The position numbers and the translations under genes were made by a program. Under the pieces are notes generated by a model. That model searched no databases. It saw only the letters and a program-made list of their open reading frames with translations, and had not been told where the DNA came from. Below are positions 8,182 to 15,767 of a stretch of 64,000 nucleotides of DNA, in pieces. Within the stretch, counting starts at the first letter, position 1, and every line of letters starts with the position of its first letter. This stretch comes from an uncultured Faecalibacterium sp. (GTDB lineage: Bacteria > Bacillota > Clostridia > Oscillospirales > Ruminococcaceae): the NCBI GenBank assembly GCA_934533135.1, contig CAKTBG010000012.1:1-64000 (forward strand), given 5' to 3'.

Positions 8182-9246
8182 ATGAAAACTTATCTGATCA
8201 CCGGCTGCGCCGGCTTTATTGGCTCGAACTTTGTTCACTATATGCTCAAAAAGTACCCCGAGATCCTGCTGGTCAATCTCGATAAGCTGACCTATGCCGG
8301 CAACCTCGAGAACCTGAAGGACGTGGAGGGCGACCCCCGCCATGTCTTTGTGCAGGGCGATATCTGCGATAAGGAGCTGGTCGAAGGCCTGTTTGCAAAG
8401 TATGATTTCGATTATGTCATCAACTTTGCCGCAGAGAGCCACGTCGATCGCTCCATCAAGAACCCCGAGATCTTTGTCCAGAGCAACGTCATGGGCACTG
8501 TGAACCTGCTGCAGCGCGCCAAGGAAGCTTGGTACGACGCCGACGCCAAGACCTGGAAAGAGGGCAAGAAGTACGTTCAGGTCTCCACCGATGAGGTCTA
8601 CGGCGCACTGGGTGCCGAGGGCTATTTCATGGAGACCACGCCGCTGTGCCCCCACAGCCCCTACTCTGCATCCAAGGCCAGTGCCGATATGTTTGTCAAG
8701 GCCTTCCACGATACCTACGGGATGCCCATCAACATCACCCGCTGCTCCAACAACTACGGCCCCTATCAGTTCCCGGAGAAGCTGATCCCCCTGATGATCA
8801 ACAACGTCAAGCACCACAAGCAGCTGCCCGTCTACGGCGACGGAATGCAGATCCGCGACTGGCTGTACGTTGAGGATCACTGCAAGGCCATCGACATGGT
8901 GGCCAACGGCGGCAAGATCGGCGAGGTCTACAACGTTGGCGGCCACAACGAGCGTCCCAACATCTTCATCGTCAAGACCATCATCAGCCAGCTGCACGAC
9001 CGCCTGAAGGACGACGGCATCAGCGAGGATCTCATCAAGCACGTCGCCGACCGTCTGGGCCACGACCGCCGTTACGGGATCGACCCCAGCAAGATCAAGG
9101 AAGATCTGGGCTGGTACCCCGAGACCCCGTTCGAGAAGGGCATCGTCCTGACCATCGACTGGTACCTCGCCCACGAGGAGTGGATGGATCACATCACCAG
9201 CGGCAACTATCAGAAGTATTACGAGGAAATGTATAAGAACAAATAA
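8182..9246 (+). CDS. rfbB: dTDP-glucose 4,6-dehydratase
   Basis: RmlB converts dTDP-glucose to dTDP-4-keto-6-deoxyglucose, the second step of rhamnose synthesis. The 354-residue protein begins TYLITGCAGFIGSNFVHY (NAD-binding GxxGxxG) and has NFAAESHVDRSI, VSTDEVYG with the catalytic DE pair, and YSASKASAD with Tyr and Lys. NITRCSNNYGPYQFPEKLIP is diagnostic. The start at 8182 follows a GAGG by 11 bases; the upstream in-frame codons run into the repeat element and lack a ribosome binding site. A bidirectional terminator follows. Confidence 0.97.
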   Translation: MKTYLITGCAGFIGSNFVHYMLKKYPEILLVNLDKLTYAGNLENLKDVEGDPRHVFVQGDICDKELVEGLFAKYDFDYVINFAAESHVDRSIKNPEIFVQSNVMGTVNLLQRAKEAWYDADAKTWKEGKKYVQVSTDEVYGALGAEGYFMETTPLCPHSPYSASKASADMFVKAFHDTYGMPINITRCSNNYGPYQFPEKLIPLMINNVKHHKQLPVYGDGMQIRDWLYVEDHCKAIDMVANGGKIGEVYNVGGHNERPNIFIVKTIISQLHDRLKDDGISEDLIKHVADRLGHDRRYGIDPSKIKEDLGWYPETPFEKGIVLTIDWYLAHEEWMDHITSGNYQKYYEEMYKNK

Positions 9247-9274
9247 GCGTTCTTGACGGCTCCGATAAGATGAC

Positions 9275-9321
9275 AAAAACCAACTCCTGCTTGGGAAATA
9301 TCCCGGCAGGAGCTGGTTTTT
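9275..9321. terminator. Bidirectional terminator after rmlB
   Basis: A long hairpin (arms AAAAACCAACTCCTGC and GCAGGAGCTGGTTTTT) has runs of A before and T after, so it can stop rmlB transcription and also opposing transcription. Confidence 0.85.
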
Positions 9322-9403
9322 GCGTATAGAAGGTTCTGTCATCCTCAAGAATGAGAGAATGGCAGAGAGGACAAAAATCAGGTCGAAATTTGATGCAAGG
9401 TGA

Positions 9404-9439
9404 CAAAACGGCCGCTGCGTGTAAATCGCAGCGGCCGTT
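9404..9439 (-). terminator. Terminator of pfkA
   Basis: On the minus strand, AACGGCCGCTGCG and its complement (9427-9439 with 9407-9419) form a 13-base stem followed by TTGTC. It lies 29 bases after the pfkA stop. Confidence 0.8.
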
Positions 9440-9467
9440 GGTCGTTCTAGGGAGACAATGCGAGAGA

Positions 9468-10547
9468 TCAGCCCAAGCTGACGCCCATACGACGGGCGGC
9501 GGTGAGCAGCTCGCAGTTTTCGGGAACATTGCGGGTCTTGCCAGCGATGTCGTCGAGACGGTTCTGGGTGACGTGGTTGTTGACCATGGCGACGGTCACA
9601 CCGTAACGCTCGATCTCCACCAGCTTGGCGGCATAGCTGCCGAACTCGGTGGCCAGCACGCGGTCATAGGCACTGGGGCTGCCGCCGCGCTGCATATGAC
9701 CCGGGATGCAGACACGGGTCTCCATGCCGGTCTTTTTCTGGATGGCGGCGGCAATGCGGTTGGTGGCAGTTGCGCCGTAACCGGCCTCGACACGCTTGGC
9801 CATCCATTCCTTCCGCTTCAGCTTGGATTCCTCGACGTTGATCGCGCCCTCGGCGACGGCGAGGATGGAGAAGTTGGAGCCCTTCTTGGCGCGGCGTTCC
9901 ACGGCGTCGCAGACACGGTCGATATCGTAGGGCATTTCGGGCAGCAGGATGATGTCGGCACCGCCAGCGACGCCTGCGTAGAGGGTCAGCCAGCCAGCCT
10001 TGTTGCCCATCAACTCAATGCACATCACGCGGCTGTGGCTGCCGGCGGTGGTGTGGATGCGGTCGATGACCTCGGTGGCAATGTCCACAGCGGTATGGAA
10101 ACCGAAGGTAACGTCAGTGCCGTAGATATCGTTGTCGATGGTCTTGGGCAGGCCGATGATGTTCAGCCCCTCCTGCGAGAGGAGATTGGCGGTCTTGTGG
10201 GTGCCGTTGCCGCCCAAGCAGAGCAGGCAATCGAGCTTTGCGTCCTTGTAGGTCTTTTTCATGGCCGCGACCTTGTCGATCTTGTCCTCCTCGACCACCC
10301 GCATCATCTTGAATGGGGTGCGCTTGGTGCCGAGAATGGTGCCGCCCAGCGTCAGGATGCCGCGGAAGTCGTCCTCGCACATCTCTTTGTAATCGCCTGT
10401 GATGAGGCCGTGATAACCGTTCAGGATGCCGACGATCTCCACGTTCTCTCCCATGCGGGCATACAGAGCTTTGGCCACACCGCGGATGGTGGCGTTCAGG
10501 CCCGGGCAGTCGCCGCCAGAAGTCAGGATGCCAACACGTTTTTTCAT
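9468..10547 (-). CDS. pfkA: 6-phosphofructokinase (group with Gly104/Lys124 pattern)
   Basis: Phosphofructokinase phosphorylates fructose 6-phosphate to the 1,6-bisphosphate in glycolysis. The 359-residue protein has TSGGDCPGLN at 9-18, LGGNGTHKTA at 111-120 and PKTIDND at 134-140 with the catalytic Asp138, plus PGHMQRGGSPSAYDR. Residue 115 (equivalent to E. coli Gly104) is Gly, the residue of ATP users, whereas residue 135 (E. coli 124) is Lys, seen in pyrophosphate users and in some ATP-using actinobacterial enzymes. The Asp before Gly104 is Asn here. ATP is the likelier donor but not certain. GAGGGA precedes the start; the gene is monocistronic. Confidence 0.92.
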   Translation of the reverse strand: MKKRVGILTSGGDCPGLNATIRGVAKALYARMGENVEIVGILNGYHGLITGDYKEMCEDDFRGILTLGGTILGTKRTPFKMMRVVEEDKIDKVAAMKKTYKDAKLDCLLCLGGNGTHKTANLLSQEGLNIIGLPKTIDNDIYGTDVTFGFHTAVDIATEVIDRIHTTAGSHSRVMCIELMGNKAGWLTLYAGVAGGADIILLPEMPYDIDRVCDAVERRAKKGSNFSILAVAEGAINVEESKLKRKEWMAKRVEAGYGATATNRIAAAIQKKTGMETRVCIPGHMQRGGSPSAYDRVLATEFGSYAAKLVEIERYGVTVAMVNNHVTQNRLDDIAGKTRNVPENCELLTAARRMGVSLG

Positions 10548-10604
10548 CTAAGATCCCTCTTTTCCTAAGATTCCGTGCGCAATGCGCGTTAAAAAGATAC
10601 TATA

Positions 10605-10633
10605 AGAGTATTCCCAAAGTGGGCGAGTGTCAA
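10605..10633 (-). promoter_or_regulatory. pfkA promoter
   Basis: On the minus strand TTGACA (10628-10633), a 17-base spacer and TACTCT (10605-10610) lie 58 bases upstream of the pfkA start. Confidence 0.7.
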
Positions 10634-10723
10634 GAGCGGGATGAAAAAAATCCTGTCCGGATGCCGCACCCGGCGGGCGTTTGGAGGCAGGAGAAAAAGT
10701 GTCAGAAAAATTTGAAAAAACAG

Positions 10724-10752
10724 TTGACAACAAGGGCCTTAGGGAGTATAAT
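10724..10752 (+). promoter_or_regulatory. Consensus promoter of the tRNA pair
   Basis: TTGACA (10724-10729) and TATAAT (10747-10752) are both perfect matches and are separated by exactly 17 bases. The 5' end of tRNA-Gln is 44 bases downstream. Confidence 0.92.
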
Positions 10753-10795
10753 ATCCCTTGTCAGCGGCGAGCATCGCTCCTGACAAACCGAATAT

Positions 10796-10869
10796 TGGGG
10801 ATTTGCATAGTGGTAGTGCGGTAGACTCTGACTCTACTTGTGGGAGTTCGATTCTCTCATCCCCAACCA
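10796..10869 (+). tRNA. tRNA-Gln (anticodon CTG)
   Basis: A full cloverleaf can be drawn: acceptor TGGGGAT/ATCCCCA, a GCAT/GTGC D-arm, anticodon stem GTAGA/TCTAC with loop CTCTGAC (anticodon CTG), T-arm GGGAG/CTCTC with TTCGATT, discriminator A and an encoded CCA. It reads codon CAG. It is transcribed with tRNA-Pro, 28 bases downstream. Confidence 0.93.
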
Positions 10870-10897
10870 GACCGCAGCCAAAAAGCTGCGGTATTTT

Positions 10898-10973
<76 letters not shown>

Positions 10974-11010
10974 AAAAGAACCAGTACACATTCGTGTACT
11001 GGTTCTTTTT
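10974..11010 (+). terminator. Terminator of the tRNA operon
   Basis: A 16-base stem (AAAAGAACCAGTACAC and its complement) starts right after the tRNA-Pro CCA and ends in TTTTTC. It is symmetric enough to act in both directions. Confidence 0.88.
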
Positions 11011-11283
11011 CTTTGTCGGAGCAGTGGGATTTGAACAGGGCGGCGGTGCGCAGCACCGCAACCAAAGCCCCAGTGGGGCTTTGGTTAGCCCGCGGGTCCT
11101 AGAAAATTAGGAACGTCTACCGGGGTGACTACTGCTGGTACACATTTGTGTACCTGTCTTTTTTCTTTGTCGGAGCAGCGGGATTTGCAACGACGACGAC
11201 CGCCGCCTGAGGCGGAAACAGGGAGGAGTTGTTGGGGCGGCGTTCTGATTTTTTGAAGCCCCCGCCGTGGGATTTGCCCCCCA
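11011..11283. other. Gene-free region with inverted tRNA-Pro 3' fragments and hairpins
   Basis: No gene is seen here. Bases 11016-11036 are the reverse complement of the last 21 bases of the tRNA-Pro body (20 of 21 match), and 11170-11187 repeat 18 of them exactly. Each copy is preceded by a GTACACA/TGTGTAC hairpin and TTTTTCTTTG, so the unit terminator plus inverted tRNA end has been duplicated. Further hairpins are CGGTGC/GCACCG (11044-11058) and AACCAAAGCCCC/GGGGCTTTGGTT (11060-11086). Translations of such tRNA-derived sequence are often mis-annotated as small proteins. Confidence 0.75.
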
Positions 11284-11337
11284 CAAAAACACCCCGCTTT
11301 CGCTGCGCCTTACGCACAGAGGAAGCGGGGTGTTTTG
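11284..11337 (-). terminator. Terminator of the FtsX-type ABC operon
   Basis: On the minus strand the arms CAAAACACCCCGCTT and AAGCGGGGTGTTTTTG form a long stem just after the permease stop and end in a T-run. Confidence 0.85.
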
Positions 11338-11354
11338 CAGGATAAAGCAGGGCT

Positions 11355-14300
11355 TTATTCCGGAGCCTTCATGCTTTCGACCATGCTGATCTGCTTGACA
11401 TGGCGGCGCATGACGAAACAGACGGCGAAGGTAAAGGCCATGGTCAGCGCGATGCTGATGAGGTAGCTGCGGGGTGCGATGGTGCGGATGAACATCATCC
11501 GATCCATCTCGATGGTGCGCACGATGAACTGATGCAAGGGAACGCCCAGCCCGAGACCCACCAGCGAGCCGATGAGAGCCAGCAGGTCGATCTCCCGGAA
11601 GATGTAGCGGTAGACCTCTTTGTCGTAGAAACCGAGGACTTTGATGGTCGCCAGCTCCTTTTTGCGCTCGGCAAGGTTGACCGAGATGAGGTTGTACAGG
11701 ACGACTGCGGCCAGTGCGCCGGCGCAGAGGATGACCAGCCCCACGACATAGTTCAGGCAGACGATGAGGTTGGAGAGCATTCCGGTGGTGTCGGCGGTAA
11801 AGGTGACGCCGGAAATGTAGTTGCAGGCCAGCAGTCTGGCGCGCAGCGCGTCGGTGTCATCGGTGGACGTACAGGTGGTCTGGCTGAACACGGTGTTCCA
11901 TTCCACCGGCGTGGAGCCGCAGTACCGTGCAAACTGCTCCTGCGAGAGGTAAAGCCGGGCATAGATGTAGTTTTCGGTGATGCCGGTCAGGGTCAGCTCC
12001 ATCCGGCTGCCGGAGGGCGTTTCCACCCAGAAGGCGTCGCCGACACGCAGCCCCAGCTGGGCGGCGGTCTTTTCGGTGAGGATGGCACTGTCCGCGCCGA
12101 ATGCGATGGCGTGATGCCCCTGCCGGGTACGGAAGGTGTTGTACTGCGTCAGGAGGGCGTCGTCCTCAGCAGCGATCAGGCTGACCGTCTCCACCGTGCC
12201 GTCGGCGTTGTAGATCGAGACGGATTTGGAGTAGAACTTGCCCCAGCTCTTGACCTCGCTGCTGCGATCCAGCACGTCGGCCAGACCATCCTCCACGGTC
12301 AGGGCTTTTTCGCTGCTGAGGGAGATGGTCAGGTCGTTGTGGGTCAGCTCGGCACACTGCTTGTCCACGATGGGAAGCAGCGAATCCTGAATGCCGAAGC
12401 CGATCAGCAGCAGCGCCGTGCAGCCTGCCACGCCCAGAACGGTCATGAAAAACCGCTTTTTATAGCGGAACAGGTTGCGGGCAGTGGTCTTTTGGGAGAA
12501 GGACATCCGCTTCCAGAGCGGAGTGATGTATTCCAGCAGGATCCGCTTGCCGGCCACCGGCGCGCGGGGCAGCAGCAGGGAAGCGGTCTTTTCGTGCAGA
12601 GAGGAACGGCAGGCCAGCCATGTGGTCAGGCCGATGACGGCTGCGCTGATGCCGAGACCGGCCGCAGCCATGCCGGGATAAAAGGCCAGCTGGAAGGTCG
12701 GAACGTCGAAGATCATCCCGAAGGCGTTCCAGATGATGATGGGGAACACCGTAAAGCCCAAGGCCATACCTGCAACGCTGCCGAGGATGCTGGCAGAGAG
12801 GGCATAGAACAGATACTTGGCGGCGATCTGGCCGTTGGAGTAGCCCAAAGCCTTGAGCGTGCCCATCTGGAGCCGGTTTTCGTCCACCATGCGGGTCATG
12901 GTGGTGGAGGCCACCAGAGCCGCCACGAGGAAGAAGAACACCGGGAATACCCGGGCAATGGCGGTCATCCGGTCGGTATATTGCTCAAAGGTGACAAAGC
13001 TCATGGTGCTGGTGCGGTCAAGGATGTACCATTCGCCGTTCTGGATGTCGCTGATCTGTTCCTCGGCATCGGTGATCTGCTGCAGGCCGTCGGCCAGCTT
13101 CTGCTGGGCGTCGGCTTTCTGCGTCTCATATTCGGCGCGGGAGTCGGCCAGCTGCTGCACGCCGGAATGGTATTCCTCCCAGCCGGAATCCAGCCGCGTG
13201 CGGGCGTCCTCCAGCTGCTGCTGCGCCGCGGCAAAGGCGGAATAGGCCGTTGCCGTGCCGGTGTTCATCGAGAGCTGCCCCTGCAGTAGGGAGAGCTTCA
13301 TCTTCCGCAGAGCGGCTTTGGCCTCGGTGACGAGATCCGCATTGGACAGGCTGGGGGAAGAGATCAGCCCCTGCGCGTACATCTGTTGTTTCCCGGCGTC
13401 CAGCTGTTGCTGATAGCCGTCCAGCTGGTTCTTGATGTTGTCGTAGGAGTCCTGTGCCTTGGCAAGGGCATCCCGCAGCTCGATGTAATCTTCGTCGGCG
13501 GGTTCGGCCTCGTCGAGGGCTTTCCGGGCGTTGTCCAGCGCGGTCTGGGCGTAACCCAGAAGCGGTTGGGCGACTTTCTGGACATTGACCAGAAGCTCGA
13601 TCTGCTGCAGCTGATCCTCAAACGCAAGCACCTGTTCCTCGCCGGTCAGCAGCTGGGCGGCACTGCTCTGCAGGGTGCCGGGCAGCGCGGCCTGCTGCTG
13701 GGCGAGCTGGGCTTTGCCGGAGGTGTATTCCGCTTCACCGGCGTCCAGCTGGGCTTTGGCCGAATCCAGCTGCGCCTGCGCTTCGTCCAGCTGGCGTTCC
13801 GCATCGGCAAACCGGGCTTCGGCTTCGGCCTTCTGGTCGTTGTAGGTCTGCTTGGCTTCGTCCAGCTGGGCGTTGGCCTCGTCGATGAGCTGCGCCCGGC
13901 GGGTCTCACACTGGGCGTCGCTAATGGCGGTCAGCCGGTCGGCCACCGCATCCACGGCCTGCTGGTATTCGTCCGAGAAGTTGTCATACAGACCGGCATT
14001 CTCAGCTTTGATATAGCAAATGGTATAATAATCGGCGGTCAGACTGCCCTGCGGCACAAACACGATCCCGTCCAGCGTGCCGTCTCCGGCGTTGGTGGAC
14101 TCGGCGTCGGTCGAAAAATGGGTGGGATCCTGCACATTGCCCACCACCGTGAAGGTCTTGGCAGACAGCCCGTCGGTGTCATCCGGCACGGTCAGGGTGG
14201 TGCCCAGCTCGATGGCGTCGGCGTAGCCGAGGACATGGACCACGCATTCGTCGGCGGCCTCGGGCATCCGGCCGTTCCGGAGGATCAGCCGGTTCAGGTT

Positions 14301-14675
14301 GTCGGGAGTGTCGGCTTCTGGGTCTGCCGGAAGCTCCTGAAACCGCACCACAGCGGGGTCGCCGCGGTTGGACCACTGCGCCTCGGCGTCCAGATACTTC
14401 ACCGGCTGGACGGCCTCCACGCCTTCGGTGGCGCGGATGGCGTCGATGTCCTGCGCCGACAGCCCCAGCGTGGAGAGCACCCGGAGGTCAAAGACATTCT
14501 GCTGGACGTAGTACCGCTGGGCGGCACTGCGCATATCGGGGGCAACGCTGACCAGGCCGGTCAGCATCATCACACCCAGCAGGACGATGCCAAAGAGGGA
14601 GATGACCCGGCTCATGCTGCCTTTCATCTCCCGGATGATATTTTTACGATAACTTTTCCGCACTGTAATCACCAC
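11355..14675 (-). CDS. FtsX-type ABC transporter permease with long coiled coil
   Basis: The 1106-residue membrane protein has an N-terminal transmembrane helix (SRVISLFGIVLLGVMMLTGL) and a large extracytoplasmic part. That part contains about 280 residues of Gln/Ala/Glu-rich heptads (near 260-545, repeats such as AQAQLDSAKAQLDAGEAEY). The first FtsX domain (near 570-730) has three helices, a fourth helix lies at FFMTVLGVAGCTALLLIGFG, and a second FtsX domain is at the C-terminus. Such permeases work with LolD/MacB-like ATPases as mechanotransducers or exporters of peptides and lipoproteins. The GTG start overlaps the ATPase stop by 7 bases, so they are coupled. The substrate is unknown; a role in envelope stress or peptide resistance is only a guess. 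Confidence 0.88.
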   Translation of the reverse strand: MVITVRKSYRKNIIREMKGSMSRVISLFGIVLLGVMMLTGLVSVAPDMRSAAQRYYVQQNVFDLRVLSTLGLSAQDIDAIRATEGVEAVQPVKYLDAEAQWSNRGDPAVVRFQELPADPEADTPDNLNRLILRNGRMPEAADECVVHVLGYADAIELGTTLTVPDDTDGLSAKTFTVVGNVQDPTHFSTDAESTNAGDGTLDGIVFVPQGSLTADYYTICYIKAENAGLYDNFSDEYQQAVDAVADRLTAISDAQCETRRAQLIDEANAQLDEAKQTYNDQKAEAEARFADAERQLDEAQAQLDSAKAQLDAGEAEYTSGKAQLAQQQAALPGTLQSSAAQLLTGEEQVLAFEDQLQQIELLVNVQKVAQPLLGYAQTALDNARKALDEAEPADEDYIELRDALAKAQDSYDNIKNQLDGYQQQLDAGKQQMYAQGLISSPSLSNADLVTEAKAALRKMKLSLLQGQLSMNTGTATAYSAFAAAQQQLEDARTRLDSGWEEYHSGVQQLADSRAEYETQKADAQQKLADGLQQITDAEEQISDIQNGEWYILDRTSTMSFVTFEQYTDRMTAIARVFPVFFFLVAALVASTTMTRMVDENRLQMGTLKALGYSNGQIAAKYLFYALSASILGSVAGMALGFTVFPIIIWNAFGMIFDVPTFQLAFYPGMAAAGLGISAAVIGLTTWLACRSSLHEKTASLLLPRAPVAGKRILLEYITPLWKRMSFSQKTTARNLFRYKKRFFMTVLGVAGCTALLLIGFGIQDSLLPIVDKQCAELTHNDLTISLSSEKALTVEDGLADVLDRSSEVKSWGKFYSKSVSIYNADGTVETVSLIAAEDDALLTQYNTFRTRQGHHAIAFGADSAILTEKTAAQLGLRVGDAFWVETPSGSRMELTLTGITENYIYARLYLSQEQFARYCGSTPVEWNTVFSQTTCTSTDDTDALRARLLACNYISGVTFTADTTGMLSNLIVCLNYVVGLVILCAGALAAVVLYNLISVNLAERKKELATIKVLGFYDKEVYRYIFREIDLLALIGSLVGLGLGVPLHQFIVRTIEMDRMMFIRTIAPRSYLISIALTMAFTFAVCFVMRRHVKQISMVESMKAPE

Positions 14676-15373
14676 TCGATCTGTTCTACGGGGATGGGAT
14701 GGGCGTTGACCTGATTGGAGAGGATCTGGCCGCTGCGCACCTGAATGATCCGGTCGGCCATGCCGGTGAGAGCCGTGTTGTGGGTGATGACGATGACGGT
14801 GCGGCCCGTCTCGCGGCAGGTCTTTTGCAGCAGGGCAAGCACCTGCTTGCCGGTCTTATAGTCCAGTGCGCCCGTTGGCTCGTCACACAGCAGAAGCTTG
14901 GGGTTTTTGGCGAGGGCGCGGGCGATGGAGACGCGCTGCTGCTCGCCGCCCGACAGCTGGGCGGGGAAGTTGTTCAGCCGCTCCCCCAGACCCACCTGCC
15001 GCAGGGTCTCGGCGGGATCCAGCGGGTCACGGCAGATCTCGCTGGCCAGCTCGACGTTTTCGAGGGCGGTGAGGTTCTGCACAAGATTGTAGAACTGGAA
15101 CACAAAGCCCACGTCGTACCGGCGGTAGGTGGTCAGCTCCCGCTCGGTGAAATGGCTCACATTCTGTCCGTCCAGCCAGACATTGCCCTCGTCGCAGGTG
15201 TCCATGCCGCCAAGGATGTTCAGCAGGGTGGTCTTGCCTGCGCCGGAAGGCCCGACGATGATGCAGAATTCGCCTTTGTCTACATAAAAGTTCAGATGAT
15301 CGGCGGCAGCGATCTTGACACTGCCGGTCTGATAATATTTGGAAACACCTTCAAACTCTACAAAATGTTCCAT
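14669..15373 (-). CDS. ABC transporter ATP-binding protein (MacB/LolD family)
   Basis: The 234-residue ATPase has Walker [13 protein letters not shown], the Q-loop region [18 protein letters not shown] typical of the MacB/LolD subfamily, signature [19 protein letters not shown], Walker [13 protein letters not shown] and the switch His in VIVITHN. Start 15373 is chosen because GGGAGG lies 6 bases upstream. It powers the overlapping FtsX-type permease gene. A TATGAT -10 element lies about 40 bases upstream on the minus strand, but the -35 box is weak. Confidence 0.93.
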   Translation of the reverse strand: MEHFVEFEGVSKYYQTGSVKIAAADHLNFYVDKGEFCIIVGPSGAGKTTLLNILGGMDTCDEGNVWLDGQNVSHFTERELTTYRRYDVGFVFQFYNLVQNLTALENVELASEICRDPLDPAETLRQVGLGERLNNFPAQLSGGEQQRVSIARALAKNPKLLLCDEPTGALDYKTGKQVLALLQKTCRETGRTVIVITHNTALTGMADRIIQVRSGQILSNQVNAHPIPVEQIEW

Positions 15374-15474
15374 GATGTGCCTCCCTTGCACGGTATTTTT
15401 CTACCCTCTATCATAGCATAAATTTGCGTGGGTGCGCCAGTGGGCACGCAGGGATTTTGCAAAAAGTTTAGAAA

Positions 15475-15682
15475 GCCCTCTCAGTGAAGCCCTCTCCGTA
15501 AAGCCCTCTCAGTCAATGCTTCGCATTGCCACTGTCCTCCCTCTGTCGCTTTGCGACATCTCCCTCCGGCCGGAGGGAGTCTTTCCCGGAGTGGGAGCCA
15601 AGTTTTGCCTTTCCCAAAGTGGGAGCCAAGTCTTGCCTCTCCCTTCGGGAGAGGTGGCATCGCGCAGCGATGACGGAGAGGG
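15475..15682. repeat. Nested palindromic repeat cluster (locus R2)
   Basis: Three truncated left ends (CCCTCTCAGTG, CCCTCTCCGT, CCCTCTCAGTC) lie in tandem. They are followed by CAATG-CTTCG-CATTG, an inserted module with TGTCGC-TTT-GCGACA and CTCCCTCCGG/CCGGAGGGAG, and a right end with CATCGC-GCA-GCGATG and GACGGAGAGGG. The 394-base gap between the two flanking genes holds only this cluster and the terminator of the downstream minus-strand gene. Confidence 0.75.
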
Positions 15683-15684
15683 TC

Positions 15685-15722
15685 AAAAAGACCCCGGAGA
15701 CTGAAAACAGCCTCCGGGGTCC
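15685..15722 (-). terminator. Terminator of the first peptide-binding gene
   Basis: On the minus strand GACCCCGGAG and CTCCGGGGTC pair around an 11-base loop and are followed by TTTTTG. Confidence 0.88.
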
Positions 15723-15767
15723 GATCCAAGGAAAAATATTCAGGAGAATGGTATCGCCGTGAGGGGA

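Noticed and set aside
15475..15682. CRISPR array
   Set aside because: The repeats are palindromic, variable in length and spacing, scattered between genes and lack uniform spacers. No cas genes are present.
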